DNA of 64,000 bases from NCBI RefSeq assembly GCF_030445035.2, contig NC_080673.1, forward strand, positions 195,360,216 through 195,424,215. Reading direction: 5' to 3'. The notes below the pieces were generated by a model, which saw nothing but the letters and a program-made list of their open reading frames with translations, did not search any database and was not told where the DNA came from. Position numbers and translations under genes: made by a program. Source of the DNA: Dasypus novemcinctus (lineage: Eukaryota; Chordata; Mammalia; Cingulata; Dasypodidae). This document shows, in pieces, positions 12,435 through 23,800 of this stretch; positions within the stretch are counted from its first letter, which is position 1, and the number at the start of each line of letters is the position of its first letter.

Positions 12435-13400
12435 GTTGACATGTTTGAATTGTTTAATAAGGGCAATGTGAAACCACTGAAGGATTTTATGAAGACAATG
12501 ACATTTTGCTTTTTTAAAAAACCACTCTAAAAACAGTGTGAAGAATGGATTGGAAAAAAGCACAAGGGAATAAAGGAAACCAAGAAAGGTTGGTAGTGGT
12601 TGCAGTAGTCTAGATGAGGAATGATGATGGTAGACTAGACTAAAGTTGTTAAAGTAGGAATGGAAAGGAGTAAATTGATTTATGATATAACTATGAGACA
12701 AAAATTAATAAAATCTGGTGATTGATTGGCTATAGATATAGGAAAAAAAGGAGAGAACAAAGTGACTCACAAATTTCAAGTTTCGGTAACTGGGAAGAAA
12801 GAGAGACTATTTTCTGATGGCTGGAAAAGTGAGTTTAGTTTTGGACATTTGAACCCTAAGATAATATGTCCACTAACAATTTGATTTATGGACCTGGAAC
12901 TTAGTAAGGATTGGATTGTATATACAATGGAAATCCATAGAAATCTAAGAGTATCAAATATGTAAAATATGTTCACATAGAAATTTTGGAATTGTCATTG
13001 AAATCTTAAGAATAAGTTTAGGGCAAAAAGAAAAAAAAAACATCATGTAGTATAGAATTCCAAGCAACACTTAAATGACAAATTGAACCAATATTTTTCT
13101 GCTTTGTAACAATAGGTATAGCTAGATAAGTAGTAATCCACAGAGGAGGCCAACAAAGAACAGCCGAGTTTGCTGATGATAGCACAATATTGTAAATACA
13201 ACCTTAAAAGTGGTTAAAATGGGAAATTTTCAATTGTATGCATATATGTGTGTGTGTGTGTAACTACAATAAAAATGTTAAAAAGAAATTAAAAGAAGAG
13301 TGTGTGGGGTCACATAATCATAGGGGTACATTTCCAGTAGAAAAAGGTGGTAATAGAGTATATTCCTCTGAAAATTATTTCACAAATAGAACCAAAAGAG
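12435..13400. other. unclassified non-coding DNA
   Basis: AT-rich and without sustained frames. A short (TG)n run lies at about 13246-13260. I recognise nothing else. Confidence 0.5.
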
Positions 13401-14260
13401 TCTCTTTAATTCAATAATGCATTGGTATTTCATGCCGGTGATGGAGAGATGCGAACCAAGGAGACCCAATATAGCCGCAAGCCATCACCAGAATGCTACA
13501 GACTCAAGAACGCATAGCCTGTTGTAGCAGTTTGATACTGTTTATGAATTCCAAAAATAGATATCAGATTATGTTTGTGAACTGTTTTGTTTTCCCTCTG
13601 GGCATATTAGATTGAACTGGATTCAGAGGTTTCACTTTTAGTTGATTAGATAATGATTAAGGCTTTGATTGGGCCATGTCGGTAGTCCCTGGCCCCTTGG
13701 TGGACTCACAGAGGAACTGCACCACAGAGAAGGGAGGTTGGAGTTTTTGGTGCATGCAGGAGAAGAAAACAGAGGAATAGAGACAGCTCCAGAGATACAG
13801 CAGAGGCCCTGGGAAGAGAGATGAACCATTAACCTGATAGTTTACAGCTGGCCTTTTGGAGAGACCAGAGCAGCTGAACCCAGAGAGAAACAAGCCCCAG
13901 GAAAGAGATGAAACTTATACTAGCCGACAGCTGATATTGGAAGAAGCTGGGACCATGGAGCCTTAAGAGGAAGAGGAAGCCTGAACACTTGCAAATGTTG
14001 GAAGCCATCTTGCTCCAATTCATGGCAACAGGCTTTGGTGAGGGAAGTAAATTATGCTTTATGGCTTTATCCCAAATAAACACCTTTTATAAAAACCAAC
14101 ATATTTCTGGTATTTTGCATCATCACCCCTTTGGCTGACTAATACATATGTCACAACTTTAATTTTGGACTCCAAGCCTTTGGAACCATGAGGCAATAAA
14201 TTCCTAGTGTTTAAGTCAACCCATTATATGGCATTTGCCATACAACCCTGGCAAGCTAAA
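13400..14260 (+). mobile_element. older MaLR-type LTR, split by a later LTR
   Basis: The right part (14147-14255) has the typical MLT1-like 3' half: a ttttggact block, then gaggcaataaattcc, and an end in agctaaaaca. The left part (about 13430-13522) ends in the text that normally precedes it. The two halves are separated by the LTR at 13523-14146. The outer left boundary is uncertain. Confidence 0.55.
13523..14146 (+). mobile_element. solitary MaLR-like LTR (xenarthran-type family)
   Basis: Runs from tgtagcagtttgatactg to gctgactaataca, 624 bp. It has the shared features of this family: a gggccatg block, an ataaacacctttta polyadenylation-type region and the 3' block ttctggtattttgcatca. Flanking pentamers cctgt and tatgt agree at three of five bases, so the TSD is eroded. 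It sits inside an older LTR. ORFs on either strand are fortuitous. Confidence 0.8.
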
Positions 14261-15515
14261 ACAATGTGAGAATGTTTCCAATAGAATTGTGTAGGTAAAA
14301 TCTAAATTGATTTGAATAGAAGAATGAGTGTGAAATGAAGGCATAGAGGCAGCCAGTATGGAGAATGCATTTGAGGAATTGAAGTTGAGGAAATATAGAG
14401 TAATCGCTGGAAATAGATGGGTAGTCAAGAGAAAGTTTGTGTGTGTGTGTGTGTGTTTCAAGTGGGAGAAACTTGAGAAGGCTAAAAATATGGGGGGCAG
14501 GGCAATGTATAAAAGGAAATAGGTAGAAGATACAGGAGATAGTATATAAAAATCAACACACTGACATCCCTGAGAAGATGGGATTTCCCTTATAAAGAAG
14601 GTGAACATCACCATTTTAAGAGGAGAACTTAAGGAAAGCTTAGGGTGTTGAATTTGTATGTTTAGTGGCACATAGTGGAAGAACCCCCAATAGCCTCAAT
14701 AGCTTCTAATTTCTCTTTAATGTAGACGTAATAGCATCTGCTGAACATAGATGGAGTATGGAGTATTATGATAAATTTCCAAAGTTCAAGAAGAATCAGA
14801 AAGGTCTGAAATATTTGTTATGAAGAAAGAATTAAGCATGGAAATCTAGATGTGCCAGACAAGTTTGAATTTTCTGACTGCCACTGAATTATTTCCACTG
14901 AACTGTCCTGCTTCCCCAGAGACCATGCGGAGACTTGATGAAAGCTGCACTGCTTCCTCCCACCCATGTTTAGAGGGAACTATGCTTTCATTTGTACAAT
15001 GGAATATGCTTGTTCTGATATTTGACTAATTGTACAATAATGATTCCAGCCTTAATATTTTTCTGTGATCACTATCTCACTCTCTATTCAAATAATTCTG
15101 TAACTCTGTGTTTCTGCTATATGTGTTAGTCATAATAGGAAAACACTGATTTGAGTGAGTGAATTCTGCTTCGACAAAATGTCCTAGCACCAGTACACAC
15201 CATTACTATAAATCTCCTGGGTTAGCCTGCCATTGAATCTGACAGTCACCCTCTCCCCATTTGCATTGTATTTCTCTCAACACCCAGAATACAAGATAGG
15301 CTTATAAATGCTTTCAATTCCTCAACAGTGACTTTGATGAGCTGAGGAAGTGCTGTTTTGGCAGCTTCATCTGATCTCAGCCATTTACCACATGACACAG
15401 ATATCAGGTTGCAGCTCAGTAAAGGATAATGAAGTAGTTTATAATAACAGCACAGTTAATATTGTGAGGTCATGAGCCACGAGACACTGGTAGCATATTG
15501 TTAAGAAGTTAGAAG
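14260..15515. other. unclassified non-coding DNA
   Basis: No gene or named repeat recognised. A (GT)n microsatellite lies at about 14438-14456. A minus-strand ORF at 14216-14671 only reflects the bias around that run. Confidence 0.5.
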
Positions 15516-15520
15516 ATCAC

Positions 15521-16102
15521 TGTATTAGTTAGCCAAAGGGGTGCTGATGCAAGCTACTAGAAATCAGTTGGTTTTTATAAAGGGTATTTATTTGGGATAA
15601 AAGTTTACAGTTACCAGTCCATGAAGTCTAAGTTACTTCCCTCACCAAAGTCTTTTGCCACATGTTAGAGCAAGATGGCTGTCAACATTTGCCAGGGTTC
15701 AGGCTTCCTGGGTTCCTCTCTTCCTGGGTTTTATTTCTCTCTGGGCTCAGTTCCTCTGTTTTCTCCACAAGGCCATCTGTAGACTATCAGGTAAATGGCT
15801 CTGTTTGCCTCCCTGGGGCTCCTGCCATGTTTAAGGAGCAGTTTCCATTCTTCTGTATTCTTCTCCTGCATGTTCACTTTCCCGTTCCAGCTCAAAACTC
15901 CAGCATCGAAAACTCCAATTCTGTCTTTGCCATGTCTTTTATTTGTGAGTCCCCACCCACCAAGAGGTGGGGATTCAGCATCTTACTGACATGGCCCAAT
16001 CAAAGCCCTAATCATAATTTAATCACACCCAGGTACAGACCAGTTTACAAACATAATCTAATATCTATTTTTGGAATTCATGAACCATATCAAACTGCTA
16101 AA
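15521..16102 (-). mobile_element. solitary MaLR-like LTR, antisense
   Basis: The reverse complement of the same LTR family, from tgtattagttagcc to atcaaactgctaaa. Flanks are atcac (15516-15520) and atcat (16103-16107), a 5-bp TSD with one mismatch. The 190-residue ORF at 15662-16234 lies almost wholly inside it, has no domain character and runs over the LTR edge, so it is not a gene. Confidence 0.85.
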
Positions 16103-16107
16103 ATCAT

Positions 16108-16806
16108 CTATGGTAAGAGGTTAGAAAATAAAGAAGAGACTCCTGAGTCAGGAAGAAGAAAGATAAATGGAGTCAATTCACTGGTCTTAGATTCTATGGT
16201 AATGGTAATGGTCAGTCTCGGGGGACATTACTGAACTTGGGGGAACTGAGGTATCTCTGAATGTTAAGATTCTCTAAAGCAACAGGATAAAGATAAAAGA
16301 ACATTGCCAAGGGATGGGCCTTGCCCATTGCCATCTATTACCAGCACTGAAATCCCAGCTCTTTTCTTTGTTAATAAATAACCTGAATGAATGTACAATT
16401 TACCTAATATCTCTGATGCCATTTTCTGTACTATAAAAGGAAATGAAAATGTCTGCTTCAGTTATTGTTCTAAGACTGTGTTTGCCAATAGTGTAGGCAT
16501 GAAGCACAAGTAGACATTTAAATTTAAATTAGTTAAAATCAAATAATATTAAAAATCATTTCCTCAGTTATGCTACCCACATTTGAAGTGCTTGATAGTC
16601 ACATTGCCTATGACTATCATATTGGACAGTACAGATATAGGAACTTTCTATCATTGCAGAAATTTGACAGAACTGTTCTAAGTATTAAAGATAATCTGTA
16701 AAAACTCCTAGCACATTTTAGGTACAGAGTATATGATAGCTAACTTTTTGCTAATTATGACTAATTTTTAATTATATATGCCAAAAATCTTACTAATTTT
16801 CTATAC
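16108..16806. other. unclassified non-coding DNA with a possible DNA-transposon fossil
   Basis: At about 16490-16680 the text cacatttgaagtgcttgat followed by attggacagtacagatat resembles a widespread old mammalian non-autonomous DNA transposon. I cannot fix the family or its ends. The rest is featureless. Confidence 0.4.
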
Positions 16807-16811
16807 ACATA

Positions 16812-17430
16812 TGTGGAAGTTTGAAATGATTTATGAATTCTAAAAAGAGAAGGATTACGTTTGTAGTTTGTAAACTGGTCTGATCCTCTGGGTATAATGC
16901 CCTTTTGTTATATTAGATTTGGTAAGGGGCATCTGATTAAATTTTCTTGATAAAATCAATTTAGGACTTCTGATTGGGCTTCATCAATAAGTGTAGCTTG
17001 GGTTTTGACTCCCTGCTCCCTTTGGCTATATAAACAGAAACTCAATCAAGAAGACCCACAGAAGAAGACATGGTAAGAGAGAGAATTCTGTCATGTTTGA
17101 TCTTGGAGCATTCAGAGAGAGATGAGTCATTCACCTGAGAGTTTATAGCTGACTGTGTGAAGACACCAGAGCTGCTGAGCAGCTGAGCAGCTGAGAAGGC
17201 CCCAGAAAGAAACAATCCCAATGCCTTCCTGTAGCTGAGATAGGGGAAGGGTGAACCATCACAAGGATTGGCAACCATCTTGCTTCAACATGTAGCAACT
17301 GACTTTGTGAGAAAGAAACCTTGAGATGGACTCTTTAGGGTCTTGAAAGATTTTATCCCAGATAAAAAACCTTTATAAAAGCCAACAGATTTCTGGTACT
17401 TTGCATCAGCACCCTTTGCAGACTAATGCA
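16812..17430 (+). mobile_element. solitary MaLR-like LTR
   Basis: 619 bp, from tgtggaagtttgaaatg to gactaatgca. A perfect 5-bp TSD, acata, is at 16807-16811 and 17431-17435. A tatataaac promoter-type box occurs at about 17025. The 3' block ttctggtactttgcatca is shared with the other family members. A small internal run of gctgagcag units lies at about 17172-17195. Confidence 0.9.
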
Positions 17431-17435
17431 ACATA

Positions 17436-18468
17436 TTTAATGTAATTTTCATAATGACTCTATGAGATAACTATGACTAATATTTCCATTATGTAAATGA
17501 AGAAACTAAGGCTTGAGGAGCATAAATAGTTATCCAAGGTTACAAATATTATTTTTAGTAAATCTACAAAACCATGAAAGAAAAATTTATTAGACATGGA
17601 TTTCAAATGCTCATTTGCTTGACCATGAACTTGTGTCATTACGTGTCTGCTACTGTGCTTTTACACATACAAAGACTAAGTGAAAAACTTCAGCTGGATG
17701 GAAAGGAACAGTATAGAGTTTTGAGGGTTTCATGTGGGAAGAAGTAGAATAGGGTAGGAAGCACCCTGGTATACAAAGAAAACAAAAGAGAAAGTAGATA
17801 GCCTCTCAGTTCAGAATTTTGGACTCTAAGATTCTGAAAGGCCTCATATTACATGGTCTATTCTGTCAGAGATAATTGGAAGGTATAGTTATTTATTGCA
17901 AGAAATAGAGGCATTTTCTCTTTTTGTCTTTGTCAATCAATACCTGACTCCTTGAGGAGTCCTATGTTCTGAAGAATATGTGAAGAAAAGCAATTTGGTC
18001 TTGAAAGCAAAGTAATAAGTTGGGAAATGGGTCCAAGTAGCTGAGAGCAGGATCTTATCAATAGGACAAAAATTGCTCATAAGTGTTGCCTTTGTCTGCC
18101 CAAGTTTTGTGTTTCAGGACTTTATTGTTTTTCAAAAGAAAAAAAGCCAAGATACTCACCTAATAAGCATAGCAGTATATTAAATCCATGTCTGATTAAA
18201 CAACAACAAAACAAAAGCAAGAACAAAAATAATTGTTGAATGAATATATGAATAGTTGAATAAATTTGCACAACATCTTAAAAGTGGTTAGATTAGTAAG
18301 GATAAGGTAGCTTATGCAGCAATAACAAATACAAGCAAACAAAAAGTTGATTTCTTACTCACATAACAGCTAAACTGAGTATTATAGATTTCCTTGGTGT
18401 TTCTTTTCCAGAGGGTGACTCAGGGATCCATCATTTGGAATTATGTCTTCCAAGGACTAGCCAGGCAT
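17436..18468. other. non-coding DNA with a MIR-like remnant
   Basis: At about 17445-17560 the text matches the general pattern of an old MIR-type SINE segment (tatgagataa..., then gaagaaactaaggc, then ccaaggttac). The rest holds nothing I recognise. Confidence 0.45.
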
Positions 18469-18481
18469 GTTGCATACTTTT

Positions 18482-18889
18482 ATTTATTTATTTTAAAATT
18501 TTTGTTTTATTTATTTCTCTCCCCTTCCCCCCCATTATCTGCCCTCTATGTCTATTTGCTGTGTGTTCTTCTGTGTCCACTTGCATTCATGTCATGCAGT
18601 ACTGGGAAACTGTTGCTTTTTTTGTTGTTGCATCATATTGCTGCAACTGCTCTCCATATATGCGGTGCCACTCCTGGATGAGCCGCGCTTTTTCCATGCA
18701 GGGCGGCTCTCCTTGCACATGGGGCACCCCTATGCAGGAGACACCCCTGTGTGGCACAGGACTCCTTGTGTGCAGCAGCACTACACGTGGGCCTGCTCAC
18801 CACATGGGTTAGGAGTCCCTGGGTATCGAACACTGGACCCTCCATATGGTAGGCAGATGCTCTATCAGTTGACCCACAACTGCTTCCCT
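18482..18889 (-). mobile_element. tRNA-derived SINE (DAS-type), antisense, near full length
   Basis: On the minus strand it begins gggaagcagttgtgggtcaac with a tRNA-like head. A B-box-like motif occupies about 18821-18833 and an A-box-like motif about 18866-18886. A unique body and an (AAAT)-rich tail follow (18482-18540). A 13-bp TSD, gttgcatactttt / gttgtatgttttt, is at 18469-18481 and 18890-18902, with 11 of 13 bases matching. The tRNA-related head plus the long body fits the SINE family known from armadillos and sloths, which is the main clue to the host clade. ORFs across it on both strands are fortuitous. Confidence 0.9.
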
Positions 18890-18902
18890 GTTGTATGTTT
18901 TT

Positions 18903-19560
18903 AGAGGCCAAGCTTGAAAACTCTTTATATAACTTCTGCCCACCTTCCATTCACCAGATCAGATCCTCAACCCAACTGTAAGGAATATTAGCATCTGTTG
19001 CTTTCTGATGGGCCTGAATGTGATGAACACATAGCCCTATCTCTAAATCAGAGGTCATCAATCATGTTTACCCCATAAGCTAGTCATTTATTTTATGAAG
19101 TAAATATCCCTTTTGCTTTTAAATAGCTGCTCATTTTTATATTTTTTCCTAATTCTCCTTCTACTTAAATACCACCTTCTTCACTGTTATCAGATGGACT
19201 TGATTTCTACATCATTAAGAATATTAATCCCACCAGAAAAATGTTCCACGGCTGTTCTCCTATACAAGGTTAAATCCTCTGTATGAACCATTGAGCATAA
19301 CTCCTTTGCTTTTTCCAGACCTTTATCTATTAATTATTACCTCTTTTCTATATCTTTACTTCTCTGTGTTTTTGTATCTTTAAATTATAGACTTGTTCAA
19401 ATCTTTCATCCTGAGAACACTTCCTTGAAGCTGGTTGCACTTCACTTCCAAATATAGTTCAGTCTCTATGTTTGCCATTTATTATATGGTCATGAAAGAG
19501 TAATGTATACTCACTTCCAACTTACTTCAAAATATTTTTCTTCATAAGAATTATCAAAAA
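18903..19560. other. unclassified non-coding DNA
   Basis: No gene, RNA or recognisable repeat. Confidence 0.5.
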
Positions 19561-20850
19561 TTTAATTGTATGTTTCTGTGTGTGACTATTTATTGCCTGT
19601 ACCTCCCTCTAGGCTTTAGGGTTTATGGGGGCCTATGTCTGTTTCATTCACTCTGATCCTCCATGCTAAACCCAGGGTCTGAAATATGCCAGCAGCTCAC
19701 TAAGTATTTGGTGAATTGGTCAATAAATTCACTGTGATTGATGCAAACCAAGATTATCAATGGCATTATCATTATTAATTCTAATGAACACTCTTCTGTC
19801 CTTACCTTCCTGGAATATTCTGCTGCATGTCATACCATTAGACAACCTGTCTTCTTTAAACACTCTGATCTGCAGTTCAACTGACCTTTTCAGAAAGAAC
19901 AGTTTAACCACTTCACTTTCTGTTTTAAGCCCTTTGAAAGACTCCTGTTTGTGTATAAGATAATGTCCAAACATTTTACATGACCTGGAATCCTCCATAA
20001 TCTGACCCCTGCCTGGTCTAATCTTTTGCCTCTTCATCTCTAGCTTCATGATTAACAATATTTGTTTTCTGCACTTGCCCTACTCTTTCTTTAGTAACTT
20101 TCTTTAGTAACTTTTCTGAAGAAAGGTTAAGAAAACCCTAGCTAATCCGTCCTCATCCTGGAAGTCTTATCTTATGTCTCACCTCCTCCAGAAAATCTGC
20201 CAAACCATACCCAGTCTGGCTAGGCACCACTCTCCTATGCCCATATAATGTCCGATAGATATCTGTAGCATTCAGTTTGTCCAATTCCATCATAATCAAC
20301 TATTTGCTTATCTGTCTTCTCCTCTAGATAGTACTGATTATTTTCTGTCCATTATTAAAACATGCCAGCACCTGGGAGGGACTCAATATAATGTTGATGG
20401 ATGAATCCATTCCCACCTTTGATTTTTGTGGCCTGCTCTGAATCTGTGTTTATTCAGTTTTCTGCAGAGTTTGGATTAAAATTCAGATCCTTTCTTCCCA
20501 TTCAATTCCATCACCTTCAAAAGCCATGACCATGAGTTTCATTTGGCTGTCTCCCTTTCGGTCCAGGGCATTTCCTGGTTTTCATTTAATAGTGGTGTGG
20601 ATTTATTTCAATATGCTTTTATACAACTTCAAGTTTTGCATGTGTTGCTCTCTCTTCCTGGATGTTACTTTCCCAGTCTCAATTGAGTAATGCTATTATT
20701 ACGACTCAGGAAAAATTCACTTCTTTTGGGAATCTCTAATTCAGAGCAGTAACTCCTTCCTCTGGGTTCTCATCAAGCCTCATGTCTGTTTATCATAGCT
20801 CTTCTAATACTAAAGCATGACCTTGTTTGCCCTCTGTGTGACTCTTAGCT
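19560..20850. mobile_element. fragments resembling LINE-2 fossils
   Basis: Several blocks have the text typical of old L2-derived sequence: a catgacctggaatcctccat type block followed by tctgacccctgcct (about 19975-20015), a cctcctccagaaaatctgcc type block (about 20180-20210) and a gcacctgggagggactcaat type end (about 20365-20400). They are strongly diverged and their borders cannot be set by eye. Confidence 0.5.
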
Positions 20851-23800
20851 GTGCTGAGGATTGGGTGCATGATAGTAAGTAATTAAACTAAAGGCCTCTG
20901 AGCTTGCAGGAGAAGACAGCAATCAACTGAAAAATAAACAAGATAATTTTAGTGCAGAATCAATTCTGCAAAGGAAATAAACTGGAGATGAAAGAGAACA
21001 ACCTGAGATAGAAAGGCTATTTTAGATATGGTGTTTAGGAAGGACCTTCTGAAATAACTAGAACAGTGTGAAAAAGCCAGCCTTAGAAAGACCAGAAAGA
21101 AGAGCATTGCCGGAAGAGGGAAGGGCAAAGATGACAAAGGCACCGAATCAGACAGTACTTAGAGAGTTTGAAGAGAGAAAGTAACCAGACAAAATATCCT
21201 TCCCTGTTCCTGACTCAGACCTTAAAAAGTGAGGAATATTAGATAAGATGGCTCTAAGTTGCCTTCTTGATCTAACGTTTTATGATTTTAATTTATAAAA
21301 TTGATAACATATGTCATATTGCTTAAGCATTAGCCCTTAAGAAGTAAACGAGTATAAAACCAATGTTTTGTATTGTTTGGTATAAAAAATAATAGCAGTA
21401 TATAGTACAGTGGAGGAAATCATCTCTATTTAAGGAAGTCATTGAAGGTTTTCTCAAGACAAGCATATCTGAACTGGGTTTTAAAAGAAAAATAGGAGTT
21501 TACCATATGGACAAGAGAAGGGAGATCTCTCTTTATCAGAAGAAAAAGGGAAATTGAACGTAAGAAAGAGCATGACACTTTTAATATAGCTATTCAATTC
21601 TAATGGCAACTTGTGTAGGGTGCACTGCTACTATGTGTGGCAGAGATACTTAGAGTTCACTGAAATATCCATGTGTTCCCACCGCCAGCCAAGTTTATTA
21701 ACTCCTTTGCCTTATTTATTAAGTCAGAACCTTGCTCTTAGTTCCACAATGAGCTGTAAATGGAAGTAGCATTTAGGACAATAATATAATCACTCTTTTT
21801 TCTCCTACTATGACAAATCTTGAAGCAAGTATTGTGATGGTGGAACCACGACTATATGGAGCAAAATCCCCATCATCACACTGGACATGATGTGTGAGTG
21901 AGAAGTAATCTCTTTGGTGTTAAATCATTTAGATTTGAGGCTCAATTTGTTATTATATCATAACCTACCTCATCCTGACCAAGACACCTTGGTTGCCATA
22001 TTTCATATAAAGAATGAGGCTTAGAGAAGTTAGTTTCTTCACTGTTCACAAAGACAAAAAATAAGTTCACTTATTCTTTGTACCTCTAATATTTACTGAA
22101 GCTACTTTAGTGAAAAATGGTTAAAGAGAACCAATTTGATTCTAAAAAGAAATGAAGAAATTTATAGAAAACTGTTTTCCCTAAATATAGCAAACATTTG
22201 TAGAATAAATGAGTTTTCAGTTCATAATCTATTTTCCACTTTAGCAAAGCCAGAGCTGTTCCATTTGAGCTGAGAAACTACTGGAGCTTGAATTATCCAT
22301 GAAGGTCCTGCCTGTTTGTCATGCAGCCTGATCAACAGAGAATGGAGTTTTCACATTGAAATGCAGTGAGGTCAAATTGGAGACCCAGTAAATATTGCTA
22401 CACTTTGGTGTCTGGAACATTATGTCCCTCTCCATGTTCAAGTGCCATTGCAATGCCCCTTGGGGAACAACATTAAGGAAATGGGCCTTGCAGTTCACCT
22501 TCAAGGCTTACTAGATAGTGAAAGAATGACCAGGCTCTGGCTCTCACTGATTCTGCCCAGACAGAACCAAGGGAGGGAGAGGAAGTCAGACAGGGAAGCT
22601 CATCTTGTGGATTATTACTTCCTGATTAAAAAACTGCCAACTGCCCCTTGAGGAAGAGGAATAAATATACCACATCACATCAAATGCTTAGTCCTTCAAC
22701 AGATAATAGGAATTTGTAACTGGCTCTACTCCATTTTGAGCATTTTTGATCATTGCAATATTTTATTTCTTCATTAGTGCCTATTAGTTGCTTTGAGGGT
22801 TTCCATAATCTGAATCCCTTTCCTGTGCTTAGTGAATTCCCCGCCATATGGTCATGGCGAATGACAGAGCCTGCTTCCTACCTTAGCAGCTAAAGGGCCA
22901 GATATACACTTCTCAACCTTTCTTGCACCTTACAACTAGGCACATGTACTAGCATCAGCTAATCAAATTCACACAGTGCTAATCCTGAAGTGGGAGAAGG
23001 AACAAAAAGAAGTAGGGGCCTCAGAGAATGCATTCCAGGGTTGGTGACAGGAGTAACAGCAATGTGCATAAGCCACTGTAGCACTACCCAAAATGACCAC
23101 ATGAGGGACGTGAGCTTGGGCGCCCAACATCCGCAGAAGATAGTAGCAATGCCCAGCCAGACATTCTCTGGGACATGATGTTGGCTTATAAAGGGTTAAC
23201 CTTCCTTGCTCTGGGTCATTTTCTGTACTTCGTTCTCCAGCCTTTCTGGAAAATCTGTCATTCCCTAATGGTCTTTTAGTAATGCCTTCTCCTCCTTAAA
23301 TCAGCCAAAGAAATTTCCTGTTGTTGCTATTACAATTCTTGGCTAATAAGCCCCCATGGCAAAATAAGGAACATTCCAAAATCAATTATTATAAAAATTT
23401 TGCTACTGAGATTTGTTCATAAATAGGCTAAGAGAAGTGGTCTCAGCACTCAATATCGATGCACTTCGGAACATGCGAAGATTTTACTTTCTCCTGGTCT
23501 AACTTATCTAAGATCAGTGGTGCTCAACCATGTGCAATTTTGCCACCTTTTCCTCAGGGAAATTTGACTCATACTGGAGGCATTTTTGATTATTAGAATT
23601 GGAGAGGGGAGTGTTTCTACTCTTACCAAGTGTGTGCTCCAAAATCCCATGCAATAAATAGGATAGTTCCCACAACAAAGAATTATATGATTCAGAATAT
23701 TGATACTGCTGAAGTTGAGGAATCCTGTCTTAAATTATGAGAGGTAGAATGGAATTTAGGGACAACTAATTCCATGGTTTCCTTAAATTTTTAGATACTC

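Noticed and set aside
15662..16234. 190-residue plus-strand ORF
   Set aside because: It lies in an antisense MaLR-like LTR, crosses the LTR edge and has no domain character.
18780..18889. tRNA gene
   Set aside because: The tRNA-like head is joined to a SINE body and A-rich tail and is flanked by a TSD.
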